Shown here: positions 26,365 to 35,653 of the stretch, in pieces
How the letters are laid out: each line of letters begins with the position of its first letter
Position numbering within the stretch: position 1 is the stretch's first letter
Assembly: GCA_963741055.1 (NCBI GenBank)
Contig: CAVUGU010000009.1
Coordinates: 124,001 to 188,000, forward strand
Source: Bog-756 sp963741055
GTDB lineage: Bacteria; Actinomycetota; Acidimicrobiia; Acidimicrobiales; RAAP-2
Length of the DNA: 64,000 nucleotides
Direction of reading: 5' to 3'
Position numbers and translations under genes: made by a program
Notes under the pieces: model-generated
The model's input: the letters and a program-made list of their open reading frames with translations, nothing else
Told to the model about the DNA's origin: nothing
Database searches by the model: none

Positions 26365-28000
26365 GCGTCGGGAGGGCTGCCGGGCGAACGAGGAGCCTCG
26401 CCCGGCGAATCGGGGCCTCGGCGCGAGGACGAGACGCTGGCCGGGGCGAGCTCCTCCTCTCTCCCGTTGTGCTCGGTCGTCACGCTGTCCCTCCCCGACC
26501 CCGCGCTCGGCGGAGATCCGGCGCTGCGACGCATCGGTGGTCGCGGAGACGGACGGTGTCGCGACGCCGTAACGAGGCAGGACGACCTCGAAGGTCGCAC
26601 CGTGACCCTCCTCGGTCTCGATCGACACCGAGCCGTCGAAGGAACGCGCGAGTCGCTCGACGATGTAGAGCCCGAGTCCCGAGCCCCCACTGCGCTGACC
26701 GGCGTCGCCGCGGTAGAAGCGGTCGAAGGCGTGGTCGGCCTCCTCGGCGCTCATCCCCGGACCGTGGTCACGCACCCGCAGCAGGACCCGGTCGCCTCGG
26801 ACCGCGACCTGCACCTCCACCGGGGTGCCCGCCGGCGTGTGGGCGAGCGCGTTGCGCAAAAGGTTGTGGACCATCTGGGCGAGCCGGGCGTCGTCGCCGG
26901 CGACCGGCGCCTCTCGGGGGGCGTCGAGCTCGATCCGACGGGTTCGGTCGAGGGCGCGCGCGTCGCTCACCGCCTCCGCGGCGACTGCCGCCAGGTCGAC
27001 CCGGTAGCGGGTCGGCTCGGGTCCTTCCCCTTCACGCGCGAGCACCGCGAGGTCGCCGAGCAGCGCCCCCATCCGGGCCGCCTCCTTCTCGATGCGCGAG
27101 AGGGCGCGGTCGCGCGAAGCGTCGTCGGCGAGTGCGTCCTTTCGGAGAAGTTCGGCGTACCCCTGGATCGAGGTCAGCGGAGTCCGCAACTCGTGCGAGG
27201 CGTCCGCAAGGAAGCTGCGGAGATGGTCCTCGGAGCGGGCCCGTTGGGCGAAGGCCGACTCGATCTGGGTGAGCATGCCGTTGAGCGCGCGCCCCAACCG
27301 GGCGACCTCGCTGTTGCCCTCGGTAGGGTGCACCCGTCGGGTGAGGTCGCCCGCCGCGATGGCGTCCGCCTCCGTGCTCATGTCCTCCAACGGACGCAGC
27401 CCGTAACGGATCAGCACGGTGATGAGGACCAAGAGGACGAGGAGCAGGCCGACCGAGAGGACGATCTCGATGGTACGCAGCGAGTTGAGCGTCGCGTTGA
27501 CCGTGTCGAGACGGGTGGCGACCACCAGGGTCGCTCCCGGCAGCGACGTCGCCTCCATCCGGTAACGGGGTCCGTTCCGCCCTACCGAGCCGATGGTCTG
27601 GGCGGCCGAGTCGGGCTGATAGGGCTGATTGGCGATGGTGGTGCGGGTGACGTCGGGTGCGGGTCGCACCGGCAAGGGCACCGGCAGGCGCGGCGCGGGG
27701 TCCGCGGTCGAGCCCGAGATCGAGGGCTTCACCACCGCGACGTGGCCGTTCGGCTCGATGATCTCGACGTAGATGTCCGGACTGACCCGCGAACCGATCG
27801 TCTCGGGGGTGATCGTGAATCCACGGTGCTCCGCCCTGGTCACCAACGACGGAGACCTGGTCGCTCGCCGTGTCGAGCTGCGCGTCGACCCTTCCGAACA
27901 TGTAGGTCGCGAGCGAGTGCAGGGTGAAGGCGTCGACGGCCGAGAGACCGAGGGCGACCAGCACGACCATGATCGCCACCAGGCGTCGTCGCAGGGTCAT
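26361..28000 (-). CDS. Membrane sensor histidine kinase (frame broken near both ends)
   Basis: Order: N-terminal helix (RLVAIMVVLVALGLSAVDAF), extracytoplasmic domain of about 130 residues, a second long helix (IVLSVGLLLVLLVLITVLI), HAMP, H-box SHELRTPLTSIQGYAELL, N-box HNLLRNALAHTP, G1 DHGPGMS, F box FDRFYRGD and G2 GGSGLGLYIVERLARSF. It resembles MtrB/TcrY-like actinobacterial kinases. One break near 27845 separates the first helix from the sensor domain. A second, near 26500, is likely: without it the frame runs 500 bases antisense into the reductase gene. The ATG overlaps the regulator stop (ATGA). Confidence 0.85.
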
Positions 28001-28704
28001 CGGCTGGGTTCCCGCAGGCAGTAGCCGACACCGCGGACGGTGTGGATGAGGTGGGGTTCGAAGCAGTCGATCTTCTTGCGGAGGTAGGAGACGTAGATCT
28101 CCACGATGTTCGAGTCCCCGACGAAGGAGTCCTCCCACACCTCTTCGAGGATCTGTGCCTTCGAGAGGACCTGGCGTGGATAGGTGATGAAGAATTCGAG
28201 CAGCCGGAACTCGGTGGCGGTGAGCTCGATGGGCTGGCCGGCTCGCCACACCTGGTGGGAGGCCAGGTCGACGACGAGGTCGGAGAAGCGGATCCGTTGG
28301 TCGCCCCAGAGGTCCTCGAGCACGGTCCGGCGGAGCACCGCCCGGATGCGGGCGACCAATTCGTCGATGCTGAAGGGCTTGGTCACATAGTCGTCACCGA
28401 GCGCGAGACCCGCCAGCTTGTCGGGGGCCGCGTCGCGGGCGGTGAGGAACATGACCGGGGTCCGGATGTCCTCCACGCGGAGACGCCTGCAGACCTCCAG
28501 GCCGTCGATGTCGGGGAGCATTACGTCGAGCACGATGAAGTCGTAGCCGCCGATGCGCGCCTTCTCGAGTGCCTGGGTGCCGCTCGCCGCCTCGTCGGTC
28601 GCGAATCCCTCGAACGCGAGCGCGGAAGTCACGACGTCGGTGATATAGGGCTCGTCGTCGACGACGAGAATACGGTTCGAGTTTGCGGTGGTCCCGGTCG
28701 TCAC
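27997..28704 (-). CDS. OmpR-family response regulator
   Basis: A 235-residue regulator: receiver with VVDDE, phospho-Asp in VLDVMLPDIDG, and LGDDYVTKPFSIDEL, then a winged helix (ATEFRLLEFFITYPRQVLSK, VEIYVSYLRKKI). Related proteins usually have LGGDDYVTKPF; one glycine is missing before the Asp pair, perhaps a lost codon. GTG start overlapping the glycosyltransferase stop (GTGA), and its stop overlaps the kinase start (ATGA), so three genes are coupled. The partner kinase is the gene downstream. Confidence 0.93.
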   Translation of the reverse strand: MTTGTTANSNRILVVDDEPYITDVVTSALAFEGFATDEAASGTQALEKARIGGYDFIVLDVMLPDIDGLEVCRRLRVEDIRTPVMFLTARDAAPDKLAGLALGDDYVTKPFSIDELVARIRAVLRRTVLEDLWGDQRIRFSDLVVDLASHQVWRAGQPIELTATEFRLLEFFITYPRQVLSKAQILEEVWEDSFVGDSNIVEIYVSYLRKKIDCFEPHLIHTVRGVGYCLREPSR

Positions 28705-29444
28705 GTCCACGCGGGGTGGGTCCGCGCACGCTCTCCGCCGAACAGGCGCTGGAACCCCCACCAGGTCACGAGCCCGAGTGCCTCGATCACGATGGCGGTG
28801 GACATCTTCGAGTCTCCCTGCAGCCGATCGACGAACCGGATCGGCGTTTCTCTGATCGTCGCGCCGGCCCGCTTCGCCTGATAGGTCATCTCGATCTGGA
28901 ACCCATACCCCTCCGCCCGGATCCGCTCGAGGTCGATCCGGCCGAGCAGCTCCGTCGAGTACGCGCGGAACCCGGCCGTCGAGTCTGCGACGCCGAGTCC
29001 GAGCAGTGCGTCCGCGTAGAGGTTGCCGCCCCGCGAGAGCAGTCGCCGTAGCAGGGTCCAGTCGGGGATGGAGCCGCCGGGAACGTAGCGCGAGCCGATC
29101 ACCAGGTCGCACCCCTCCGACAACGGGTCGAGCAGTCCCGGGAGTGCCTCGGGTTCGTGGGAGAGGTCGGCATCCATCTCGACGCAGGCGTCGAAGCCGC
29201 GTTCGATGCCCCAGCCGAAGCCCATGCGATAGGCGCTCCCGAGCCCGGACTTCGCCTGGCGACGGAGCACCTCGATGCTCCCGAGCTCCTCGCCCACGGA
29301 CTCGGCGATCTTGGCGGTCCCGTCAGGGCTCCCGTCGTCGACCACCAGGACGGTGGCTGTCGGAACTGCGTCCCGGATGCGCCGCAACACGTGCTCGATG
29401 TTCTCGGACTCGTTGTACGTCGGCAGCACGACCAGGACGTTCAT
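28701..29444 (-). CDS. Polyprenol-phosphate mannose synthase-like glycosyltransferase
   Basis: A GT2-family enzyme of 247 residues. It starts VLVVLPTYNESENIEHVL, has VVDDGSPDGT, EMDADLSHEPEALPGLL (the metal-binding DAD) and the dolichol-phosphate-mannose-synthase pattern SRYVPGGSIPDWTLLRRLLSR and GYGFQIEMTYQAKRAG. It transfers mannose from GDP-mannose to polyprenyl phosphate at the membrane, for lipomannan, lipoarabinomannan or protein mannosylation in actinobacteria (Ppm1 catalytic domain). No Lnt-type acyltransferase domain is fused. It is coupled to the two-component pair, which might therefore respond to envelope state. Confidence 0.88.
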   Translation of the reverse strand: MNVLVVLPTYNESENIEHVLRRIRDAVPTATVLVVDDGSPDGTAKIAESVGEELGSIEVLRRQAKSGLGSAYRMGFGWGIERGFDACVEMDADLSHEPEALPGLLDPLSEGCDLVIGSRYVPGGSIPDWTLLRRLLSRGGNLYADALLGLGVADSTAGFRAYSTELLGRIDLERIRAEGYGFQIEMTYQAKRAGATIRETPIRFVDRLQGDSKMSTAIVIEALGLVTWWGFQRLFGGERARTHPAWT

Positions 29445-29520
29445 TCACGCAGCATACGGGACAGGGCCCTGGTCGACCGGGTCAGCCCTGGTCTGCCGAG
29501 CCGTCGGGCGGGTCAGTTCC

Positions 29521-30846
29521 TCACCCGGTTCCCCCGTCGACCCGGGCGGGCTCGCCTCCGTGTCCGCCGACCCCCGAGGGCGATTCGCCGTTGTCCGGGG
29601 CGCGCGGTGGCAACTCGGGGGGCTCCCCCTCCCCGGCCGCGAGCGCCGGCTCCGGTTGCTCCGGCTGCGGCCGGGTCCGGTTCCAGATCTCGCGGAAGAT
29701 GACCTGGATCGCACTCCCGACCGGGATGGCGACCAGGGCACCGGCGAGCGCGCCGAGCGACGACCCGAACACGCCGCCGAGGTTGGCGCCGACCAACACG
29801 GCGAGCAGCACCCACAACGGGTTCATTCGCACCGATCGGCTCATCACCACCGGATAGATGAAGTGGTTCTCGACCAGTTGGAAAGCCAAGAAGACAACCA
29901 GCGTGACGATGCCTGCGGTCGGCGAATGCAACAGCGCGAGCGCGACGCTCGGGACGGCCGCGATGAGGCCGCCGACGAGGGGGATCATCGCCACCAGCGC
30001 GACCCACACGCCGATGAGCAGAGCGAACGGCACGCCGAGGATGATCAGGGTGACGAAGATGACCACTCCGAACATGAGCGAGAGGGCGATGGTGCCGAGC
30101 ACGTACGAGCTCACCTGGCGGGAGACCTCGTGGGCGACGTCCTCGACCTCTTTTCGTCGTTCGGGCTGCAGCGTCCCGAGCAGTCCCTTCCGGAGCCCGG
30201 GCGCCTCGAGCAGCATGAACAGTGAGAGGAAGGCGATGGTGGTGAGGGCGAGGATGGTCGAGAAGACCGCCTTGCCGAGATTGGTCCCGACGGTGAGCGC
30301 GGGCTTGCCGAGGTTGTGGGCGAAGGTCTTCAGCTTGGGCGCGTTCTTCTGCACCCACGACAGGAGACCGAGCCGCTTGAGCTCGTGCGCGAGCCAGCCA
30401 TGGCCCTTCTCAACTTGGTCGACCATGGTGGGCAGCCGCTCGGCGACGTGGGTCAGCGAGTTGACCAGCGGGTACCCGAGGAGTCCGAGCAACCCGAAGA
30501 ACACCGCGATCCCGCCGACGAACACCAGTCCGACCGCGCTGCCCCGGCGAAGTCCACGACGCTGCAGGAGCACCACCGACGGGTTGAGCACGGCGGAGAT
30601 GAACGCGGCGATCAGGATCCACAGGATCACCTCGCGGAGGCGTCCGACCAGGCGGTAGCCCACCCAGGTCAGGATCACCACCGCATCGACCGCGAGAATG
30701 GTGCGCAACGGCACCCCGCGCGCCGATGCCGCGGCGAAGAACCGATCGCGCCGCGGTGCGTCGCTGTTCAGCGAGCCGTTCTCCTCGGCCGCCGTGTCCG
30801 CAGCCGCCCCTTCGCTCACATCGGGCTCCCCGGCAGCGTCGGCCAC
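29521..30846 (-). CDS. AI-2E/PerM-family membrane permease
   Basis: A 441-residue polytopic protein with about eight helices. Family landmarks are the N-terminal helix pair, the long central amphipathic region, and the C-terminal PLVGGLIAAVPSVALALL, FLAFQLVENHFIYPVVMSRSV and NPLWVLLAVLVGANLGG. The last 55 residues are a Pro/Glu/Gly-rich cytoplasmic tail. Members export small solutes or act as Na+/H+ antiporters; AI-2 transport itself should not be assumed. GTG start. It is divergent from the next gene by 68 bases. Confidence 0.88.
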   Translation of the reverse strand: MADAAGEPDVSEGAAADTAAEENGSLNSDAPRRDRFFAAASARGVPLRTILAVDAVVILTWVGYRLVGRLREVILWILIAAFISAVLNPSVVLLQRRGLRRGSAVGLVFVGGIAVFFGLLGLLGYPLVNSLTHVAERLPTMVDQVEKGHGWLAHELKRLGLLSWVQKNAPKLKTFAHNLGKPALTVGTNLGKAVFSTILALTTIAFLSLFMLLEAPGLRKGLLGTLQPERRKEVEDVAHEVSRQVSSYVLGTIALSLMFGVVIFVTLIILGVPFALLIGVWVALVAMIPLVGGLIAAVPSVALALLHSPTAGIVTLVVFLAFQLVENHFIYPVVMSRSVRMNPLWVLLAVLVGANLGGVFGSSLGALAGALVAIPVGSAIQVIFREIWNRTRPQPEQPEPALAAGEGEPPELPPRAPDNGESPSGVGGHGGEPARVDGGTG

Positions 30847-30914
30847 CTGTTCAGCATGTCAGGTTCGAGAGGCCGGGCGTGCCAACATAAGTCCGATGGC
30901 GGTAACCGAGGCGA

Positions 30915-32219
30915 GTGGGACGGCCACCCCGCCGGTGGTGGCATCGGGGGCCCTTCGTCCGCCGCGAGGTGCGACTGAGCGTGGGCACGCTCCTCGTGTT
31001 CCTCTTCGTGTTCTACGTCGCGCTGCCACTGGTCGCGAGCCACCGGGCCGAGTTCTCGGCGCTGGCGCACGTCAACGTCGCCACCCTGGTTCTCGGACTC
31101 CTTCTCGAGATCGCCGCGCTCGCCGCGTACACCCAGCTGACCCACGCGGTGCTCCCTGCCGGTGGTCCGCGCCGCTTCCGCCTGTTCCGGATCAACATGT
31201 CGTCGCTCGCGCTGAGTCACGTCTCTCCCGGTGGAACCGGCCCCGGCGCGGCCCTCTGGTACCGCCTGATCACCCAGTCGGGCGTGTCGGGATCGGACGC
31301 GGGCTTCGCGCTCGGCACCCAGGGCATCGGCTCGGCGGTGGTGCTCAACGTGATGTTCTGGTTCGCACTCGTCGCCTTTCTGGTCGCGCACGGGTTCCAT
31401 GCTCCGGCAAGCCACCACGGCACCCAGTCTCAGTCGGCCTCGATCCTCGTCCTCGTCGCGGCGGCGCTCGGCGTGGTCCTGCTCGGTTTCTTCGGCGGTC
31501 TCTTCTATCTCCTTACCCGCGGTCAGCAGCGTGCCAGTCGGGTGATCCGGCGGGTCTCGGGACGGATCCGCTTCCTCGACGCGGATCGGACCACCGCGCT
31601 GGTCGAACGGCTGGCCGAGCGGTTCGCGGTCCTCCTCGACGATCGGGCACTCCTGCGTCGTGCCGTGGGTTGGGCGACCGCCAACTGGTTGCTCGACGCC
31701 GCATCGCTCTGGGTGTTCGTCGCCGCGTTCGGCCGGCCCATCTCACCGGTGGATCTCTTGACGGCCTACGGGCTCGCCAACATCCTTGCGGCCATCCCGA
31801 TCACCCCTGGAGGACTCGGCGTCGTCGAGTTCGTGCTCGTCTCGATGATCACCGGGTTCGGTCCGACCGCCGGACAGGCTCTCTCGGCGGTGCTCGCTTA
31901 CCGGGCGGTGAACTTCTGGCTGCCGATACCCCTCGGCGGCCTCGCCTATGCCTCGCTCGAGTTCGAACGCAAGGCGCCCTACCGACGCCTCGTCGAGCAC
32001 CTCCGCGAACGTTCGGAGCGGCGCGGCTCCGCTGGCGGAGCCGTCGAGCGGACCGGCGACAGCACGCTCGACGGACGCGGCGCGCCGGTTCGCGCTGTTC
32101 AGTCGGTCTTCCAACGGCGCCGTCGCCACCATGGCAAGTCGGTCGAGGGTGATGGCGCCGGCGGTGCAGGGGGGTTCGTCGGAGGAGACACTGCGGAGGG
32201 CAGCACCGCCTCTCGGTGA
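30915..32219 (+). CDS. YbhN/UPF0104-type flippase-like membrane protein
   Basis: About 430 residues with eight helices, matching the lysylphosphatidylglycerol-synthase transmembrane (AglD/YbhN) family: RLFRINMSSLALSHVSPGGTGPGAALWYR and NILAAIPITPGGLGVVEF are the two signature loops. The protein lacks a catalytic MprF domain and probably moves a lipid-linked substrate. An ATG at 30896 in another frame (MAVTEASGTATPP) with a shift near 30950 is a good alternative start. The C-terminal 55 residues are low complexity and overlap the convergent ppk end by 121 bases, so one of the two stops may be displaced by an indel. Confidence 0.82.
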   Translation: MGRPPRRWWHRGPFVRREVRLSVGTLLVFLFVFYVALPLVASHRAEFSALAHVNVATLVLGLLLEIAALAAYTQLTHAVLPAGGPRRFRLFRINMSSLALSHVSPGGTGPGAALWYRLITQSGVSGSDAGFALGTQGIGSAVVLNVMFWFALVAFLVAHGFHAPASHHGTQSQSASILVLVAAALGVVLLGFFGGLFYLLTRGQQRASRVIRRVSGRIRFLDADRTTALVERLAERFAVLLDDRALLRRAVGWATANWLLDAASLWVFVAAFGRPISPVDLLTAYGLANILAAIPITPGGLGVVEFVLVSMITGFGPTAGQALSAVLAYRAVNFWLPIPLGGLAYASLEFERKAPYRRLVEHLRERSERRGSAGGAVERTGDSTLDGRGAPVRAVQSVFQRRRRHHGKSVEGDGAGGAGGFVGGDTAEGSTASR

Positions 32220-34404
32220 TGCCGTCTCGCTGCCAGGGCACGCGTTCGGAGGTGATCCTGGAGGCTGAAGCCGAGCCTGCCGTCGGGCGCAGCGATTCGG
32301 GTCCACCCCCCGTCCGCGCCGAGCACCCACGAGTTGGCCTCGTCGCGCAGCGCGTCGTCGAGGACACCGATCAGCCGACGCTGGATCGCCGGGTCCTCGA
32401 CGGGCACCACCACCTCGACCCGCCGGTCGAGATTGCGCTCCATCAGGTCGGGTGATCCGAAGGACACTCGCAGCTCACGTCCGTGCTCGCCGCCGAAGCG
32501 GAAGATCCGCGAGTGCTCGAGGAACCTCCCGACGATCGAACGGACCCGGATGTTCTCCGAACGTCCCTCGACCCCCGGCCGCAGGCAGCAGAGCCCGCGC
32601 ACCACGAGGTCGATCGCGACACCCGCACGCGAGGCCTCGTAGAGGGCGTCGATGATCTCCGGGTCGGTGAGCCCGTTGGTCTTGAGGACGATCCGCCCGG
32701 CAGGCCCGGCTTCGATCTCTTCGCGGATCGAAGTGATGAGCGCGGAGCGGGTCGAAAGCGGCGACACCATCAACCGGCGGAACCGTGGTGGCTCCCCGGA
32801 GCCGGTGAGAAGGTTGAACAGCTCCCCCACGTCGGCGCCCGACATCCGGGTCCGCGGTGAGCAGACCTACGTCCTCGTAGATCCGCGCGGTCGTGGCGTT
32901 GTAATTGCCGCTCCCGATGTGGCAGTAGCGGCGGATGCGGTCGCCCTCTCTCCGAACCACCAACGAGATCTTCGAGTGGGTCTTGAACCGCACGAATCCG
33001 TAGATGACCTGCACTCCCGCCTCTTCGAGCGCACGCGCCCGCTCGAGGTTGGTCTGCTCGTCGAAGCGCGCCTGGAGCTCGACCACCGCGGTCACCTGCT
33101 TGCCGGACTCCGAGGCCCGCACCAGCGAGTCCACCGTCGCACTGTCCTCGCCGGTGCGGTAGAGGGTCTGCTTGATGGCGAGCACGTCAGGGTCCTCGGC
33201 GGCGCGGGCGATGAACGCCTCGACCGAGGCCGCGAAGGACTCGTAGGGGTGGTGGACCAGCACGTCGCCTTCGCCGAGCACGGTGAAGATGTCCCGGTCG
33301 GTCGCGAGCTGCGGCGGGGTGAGCGGCGCCCAGGGCTCCGGCGCGAGGTCGAGTCGTGGAAGCTCGGTGAGGCACCGCAGGCCGCCGAGGTCGAGCGGGA
33401 CGTCCAAGAGGAAGACGTTGTTCTCGGGCACGTCGACCTCGTCGATCAACATGGTCAGCAGGTCGGCCGGGACCGAGTCGGCGACCTCCAGGCGCACCGC
33501 CTGACCGAAACGGCGCCGGTGGAGCTCGAGCTCGATCGCGGCCGGGAGGTCCTGGGCCTCGTCCTCCTCGACCGAGAGGTCGGCGTTTCGGGTCACCCGG
33601 AACGCGTGGTGCTCGATGATCGCCATCGAGGGGAAGAGCGCCTCGAGGTGGGCGGCCATGACCTGCTCCAGGGGAACCAGGCGCCGCTCGTCGGGGAGGA
33701 TCACGAAGCGCGGCAACAGGGGCGGGACCTTCACCCGCGCGATCCGCTGTTCGCCCCTCCGCGGGTCCTCGACCCGGACCACCAGATTGAGCGCGAGGTT
33801 GGAGATGTACGGGAACGGGTGGGCCTGGTCGACGGCCAGGGGGGTGAGGATCGGGAAGATCTGCTGGTGGAAGACCTCGGTCAGGTACGCGCGGTCGCGC
33901 TCCCCGAGTGTCTCGAAGTCGACGATCGCCAATCCGTGCGCGGCGAGTGCCGGTCGCACCTGCCCGGCGAAGATGGCACTCTCCCGTGCGACCAGCTCGG
34001 TGGTCCGATCGGCGATGGCGCTCAACTGCTCGGCCGGTCCCATCCCGTCCGGGGAGCGCAGCCGCAGCCCGGCCGCGACCTGGTCCTCGAGCCCGGCGAC
34101 CCGCACCTGGAAGAACTCGTCGAGCCCTTCGGAGAAGATCGCGAGGAACTTGATCCGCTCGAACAGCGGGAGCCGCTCGTCGGACAGCGAGATCGAGGAG
34201 GCGCTCTCCGAAGTCGAGCCACGACAGCTCACGGTTGATGAAGCGGTCGGGCGAGGGCTGCCACGCGGCGGCCTCTTCCGGCACGTTCGGTTCGTCTCCC
34301 GGAACGTCCGTGGCTCTGGCGGCGTCGCCGCCGCGAGAGTCCAGCTCCTGCCAGGCCGACGAGACGCGTCCGGGGACCGCTGTCGTCCGCTCAGCGGGTC
34401 CCAT
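32099..34404 (-). CDS. ppk: Polyphosphate kinase (frame broken twice)
   Basis: Ppk makes polyphosphate from ATP. The N-terminal domain has RFINRELSWLDFGERLL, then LFERIKFLAIFSEGLDEFF; the catalytic region has the first His in VHHPYESF, IKQTLYRTGEDS, ELQARFDEQTN, RFKTHSKISLVVRRE with the second histidine, and RYCHIGSGNYN. C-terminal KTNGLTDPEIIDALYEAS and DRRVEVVVPVEDP follow. Frames break near 34200 (after LSWLDFGERLL) and near 32848 (after LLTADPDVG), each consistent with one extra base. The ATG at 34404 is chosen. The Pro-rich C-terminus lies antisense to the neighbouring membrane protein end and may not be genuine. Confidence 0.9.
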
Positions 34405-34524
34405 TGCGAGGTCATGGTATCGCCGCGACCTCGGCTCGATCCCGCGTCGCGGCGCGGGCGCGGTGACCTGCGGGAGCCCGGTCACCCCGGAGTCAGAGAA
34501 GCCCTGGCAAGATGGTGTACCGGC

Positions 34525-35571
34525 ATGACTTTCACCGACCGTGAACGGTTCGACGTGATCTGCGTCGGCGATACGGCGACCGATGTCTACGTCAACCTTT
34601 CGGCGGTCCAGGCCCACATCCGTTGGGGCGAGGGCGACCCCGAGCTCGTCCTGCCCTTCGGTGCGAAGGTGCCCTACGAGTCGACGGTGACCGTCGCGGC
34701 GGGAGGCAACGCGGCCAACGCGGCGGTCGCTTGTTCGCGGCTCGGGCTGCGGGTCGGGTTGGCCACGTACCTCGGGGCGGACCAGCTCGGGCGGGACCTG
34801 GTCGCGGCCCTCCACGACGAGGGGGTCTCCTCTTCGCTCGTTCGACTCGATCCCGACGCCCCGACCAACCGCCACTTCGTGCTGCGTCTCGGTCCCGAGC
34901 GGACCATCCTCGTCCGCCACGAGGCGTACGACTACAACTGGCCACACCTCCGCCCCGAAGAGGTGCCGGCCTGGCTCTACCTCTCCTCGGCCGGCCGGGA
35001 CGCGCACGACTACGAGGAACAGATCGCCGACTGGCTGGAGCAGAACCCCTCGGTCGAGCTCGCGTTCCAGCCGGGGACCTTCCAGATCGCGGCCGGGGCC
35101 GCGCGCCTCGCGCGCCTCTACCGCCGCTCGTCGCTCGTCGTCTGCAACCGGGAGGAGGCGGCTCAGATCGCGGGGATCGAACGGACCGACCAGGTGGACT
35201 CGCTGCTCGACGGCCTGCTCGCGCTCGGGCCGCGTCAGGTGGTGGTGACCGACGGCCTCGCGGGCGCGAGCGCGGCCACTGCGACGAAGCGGTACGAGGT
35301 TCCCGTCTACCCCGACCCCGAGCCGCCGATCGACCGCACCGGTGCGGGCGACGCCTTCACCGCGACCCTGCTCGCCTACCTGGTCCGCGGGAGCACGCTC
35401 GACGGAGCACTGCTGCGCGCGCCGGTCAACGCGATGAACGTGGTGCACTCCATCGGCACCCAGGCCGGACTGCTCCACCCCGGCCAGCTCGCCACCTACC
35501 TCGGGGCGAGACCGCCCGAGTTCGGGGTCCGCACCCTCCACCCGGCCCACCCCGCACCCCCTGCCACCTGA
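34525..35571 (+). CDS. PfkB-family carbohydrate kinase
   Basis: A 348-residue ribokinase-fold enzyme. ICVGDTATDVYVN starts the fold, TVAAGGNAANAAVACSRLG is the substrate-binding glycine motif, VVCNREEAAQIAG is central, and DRTGAGDAFTATLLAYL is the anion-hole and catalytic Asp signature. The sugar is not predictable. The ATG at 34525 is chosen; the open frame upstream is antisense to ppk. It lies 120 bases from the divergent ppk. A small hairpin (GCGCC-GACGT-GGCGC at 35582-35596) follows its stop. Confidence 0.9.
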   Translation: MTFTDRERFDVICVGDTATDVYVNLSAVQAHIRWGEGDPELVLPFGAKVPYESTVTVAAGGNAANAAVACSRLGLRVGLATYLGADQLGRDLVAALHDEGVSSSLVRLDPDAPTNRHFVLRLGPERTILVRHEAYDYNWPHLRPEEVPAWLYLSSAGRDAHDYEEQIADWLEQNPSVELAFQPGTFQIAAGAARLARLYRRSSLVVCNREEAAQIAGIERTDQVDSLLDGLLALGPRQVVVTDGLAGASAATATKRYEVPVYPDPEPPIDRTGAGDAFTATLLAYLVRGSTLDGALLRAPVNAMNVVHSIGTQAGLLHPGQLATYLGARPPEFGVRTLHPAHPAPPAT

Positions 35572-35653
35572 GTGAATCGCCGCGCCGACGTGGCGCTTCG
35601 ACTTCCCCGACCCCTCCCCCGGCACACGGGAAGGCGCCAGTAGGCTCCCGGCC

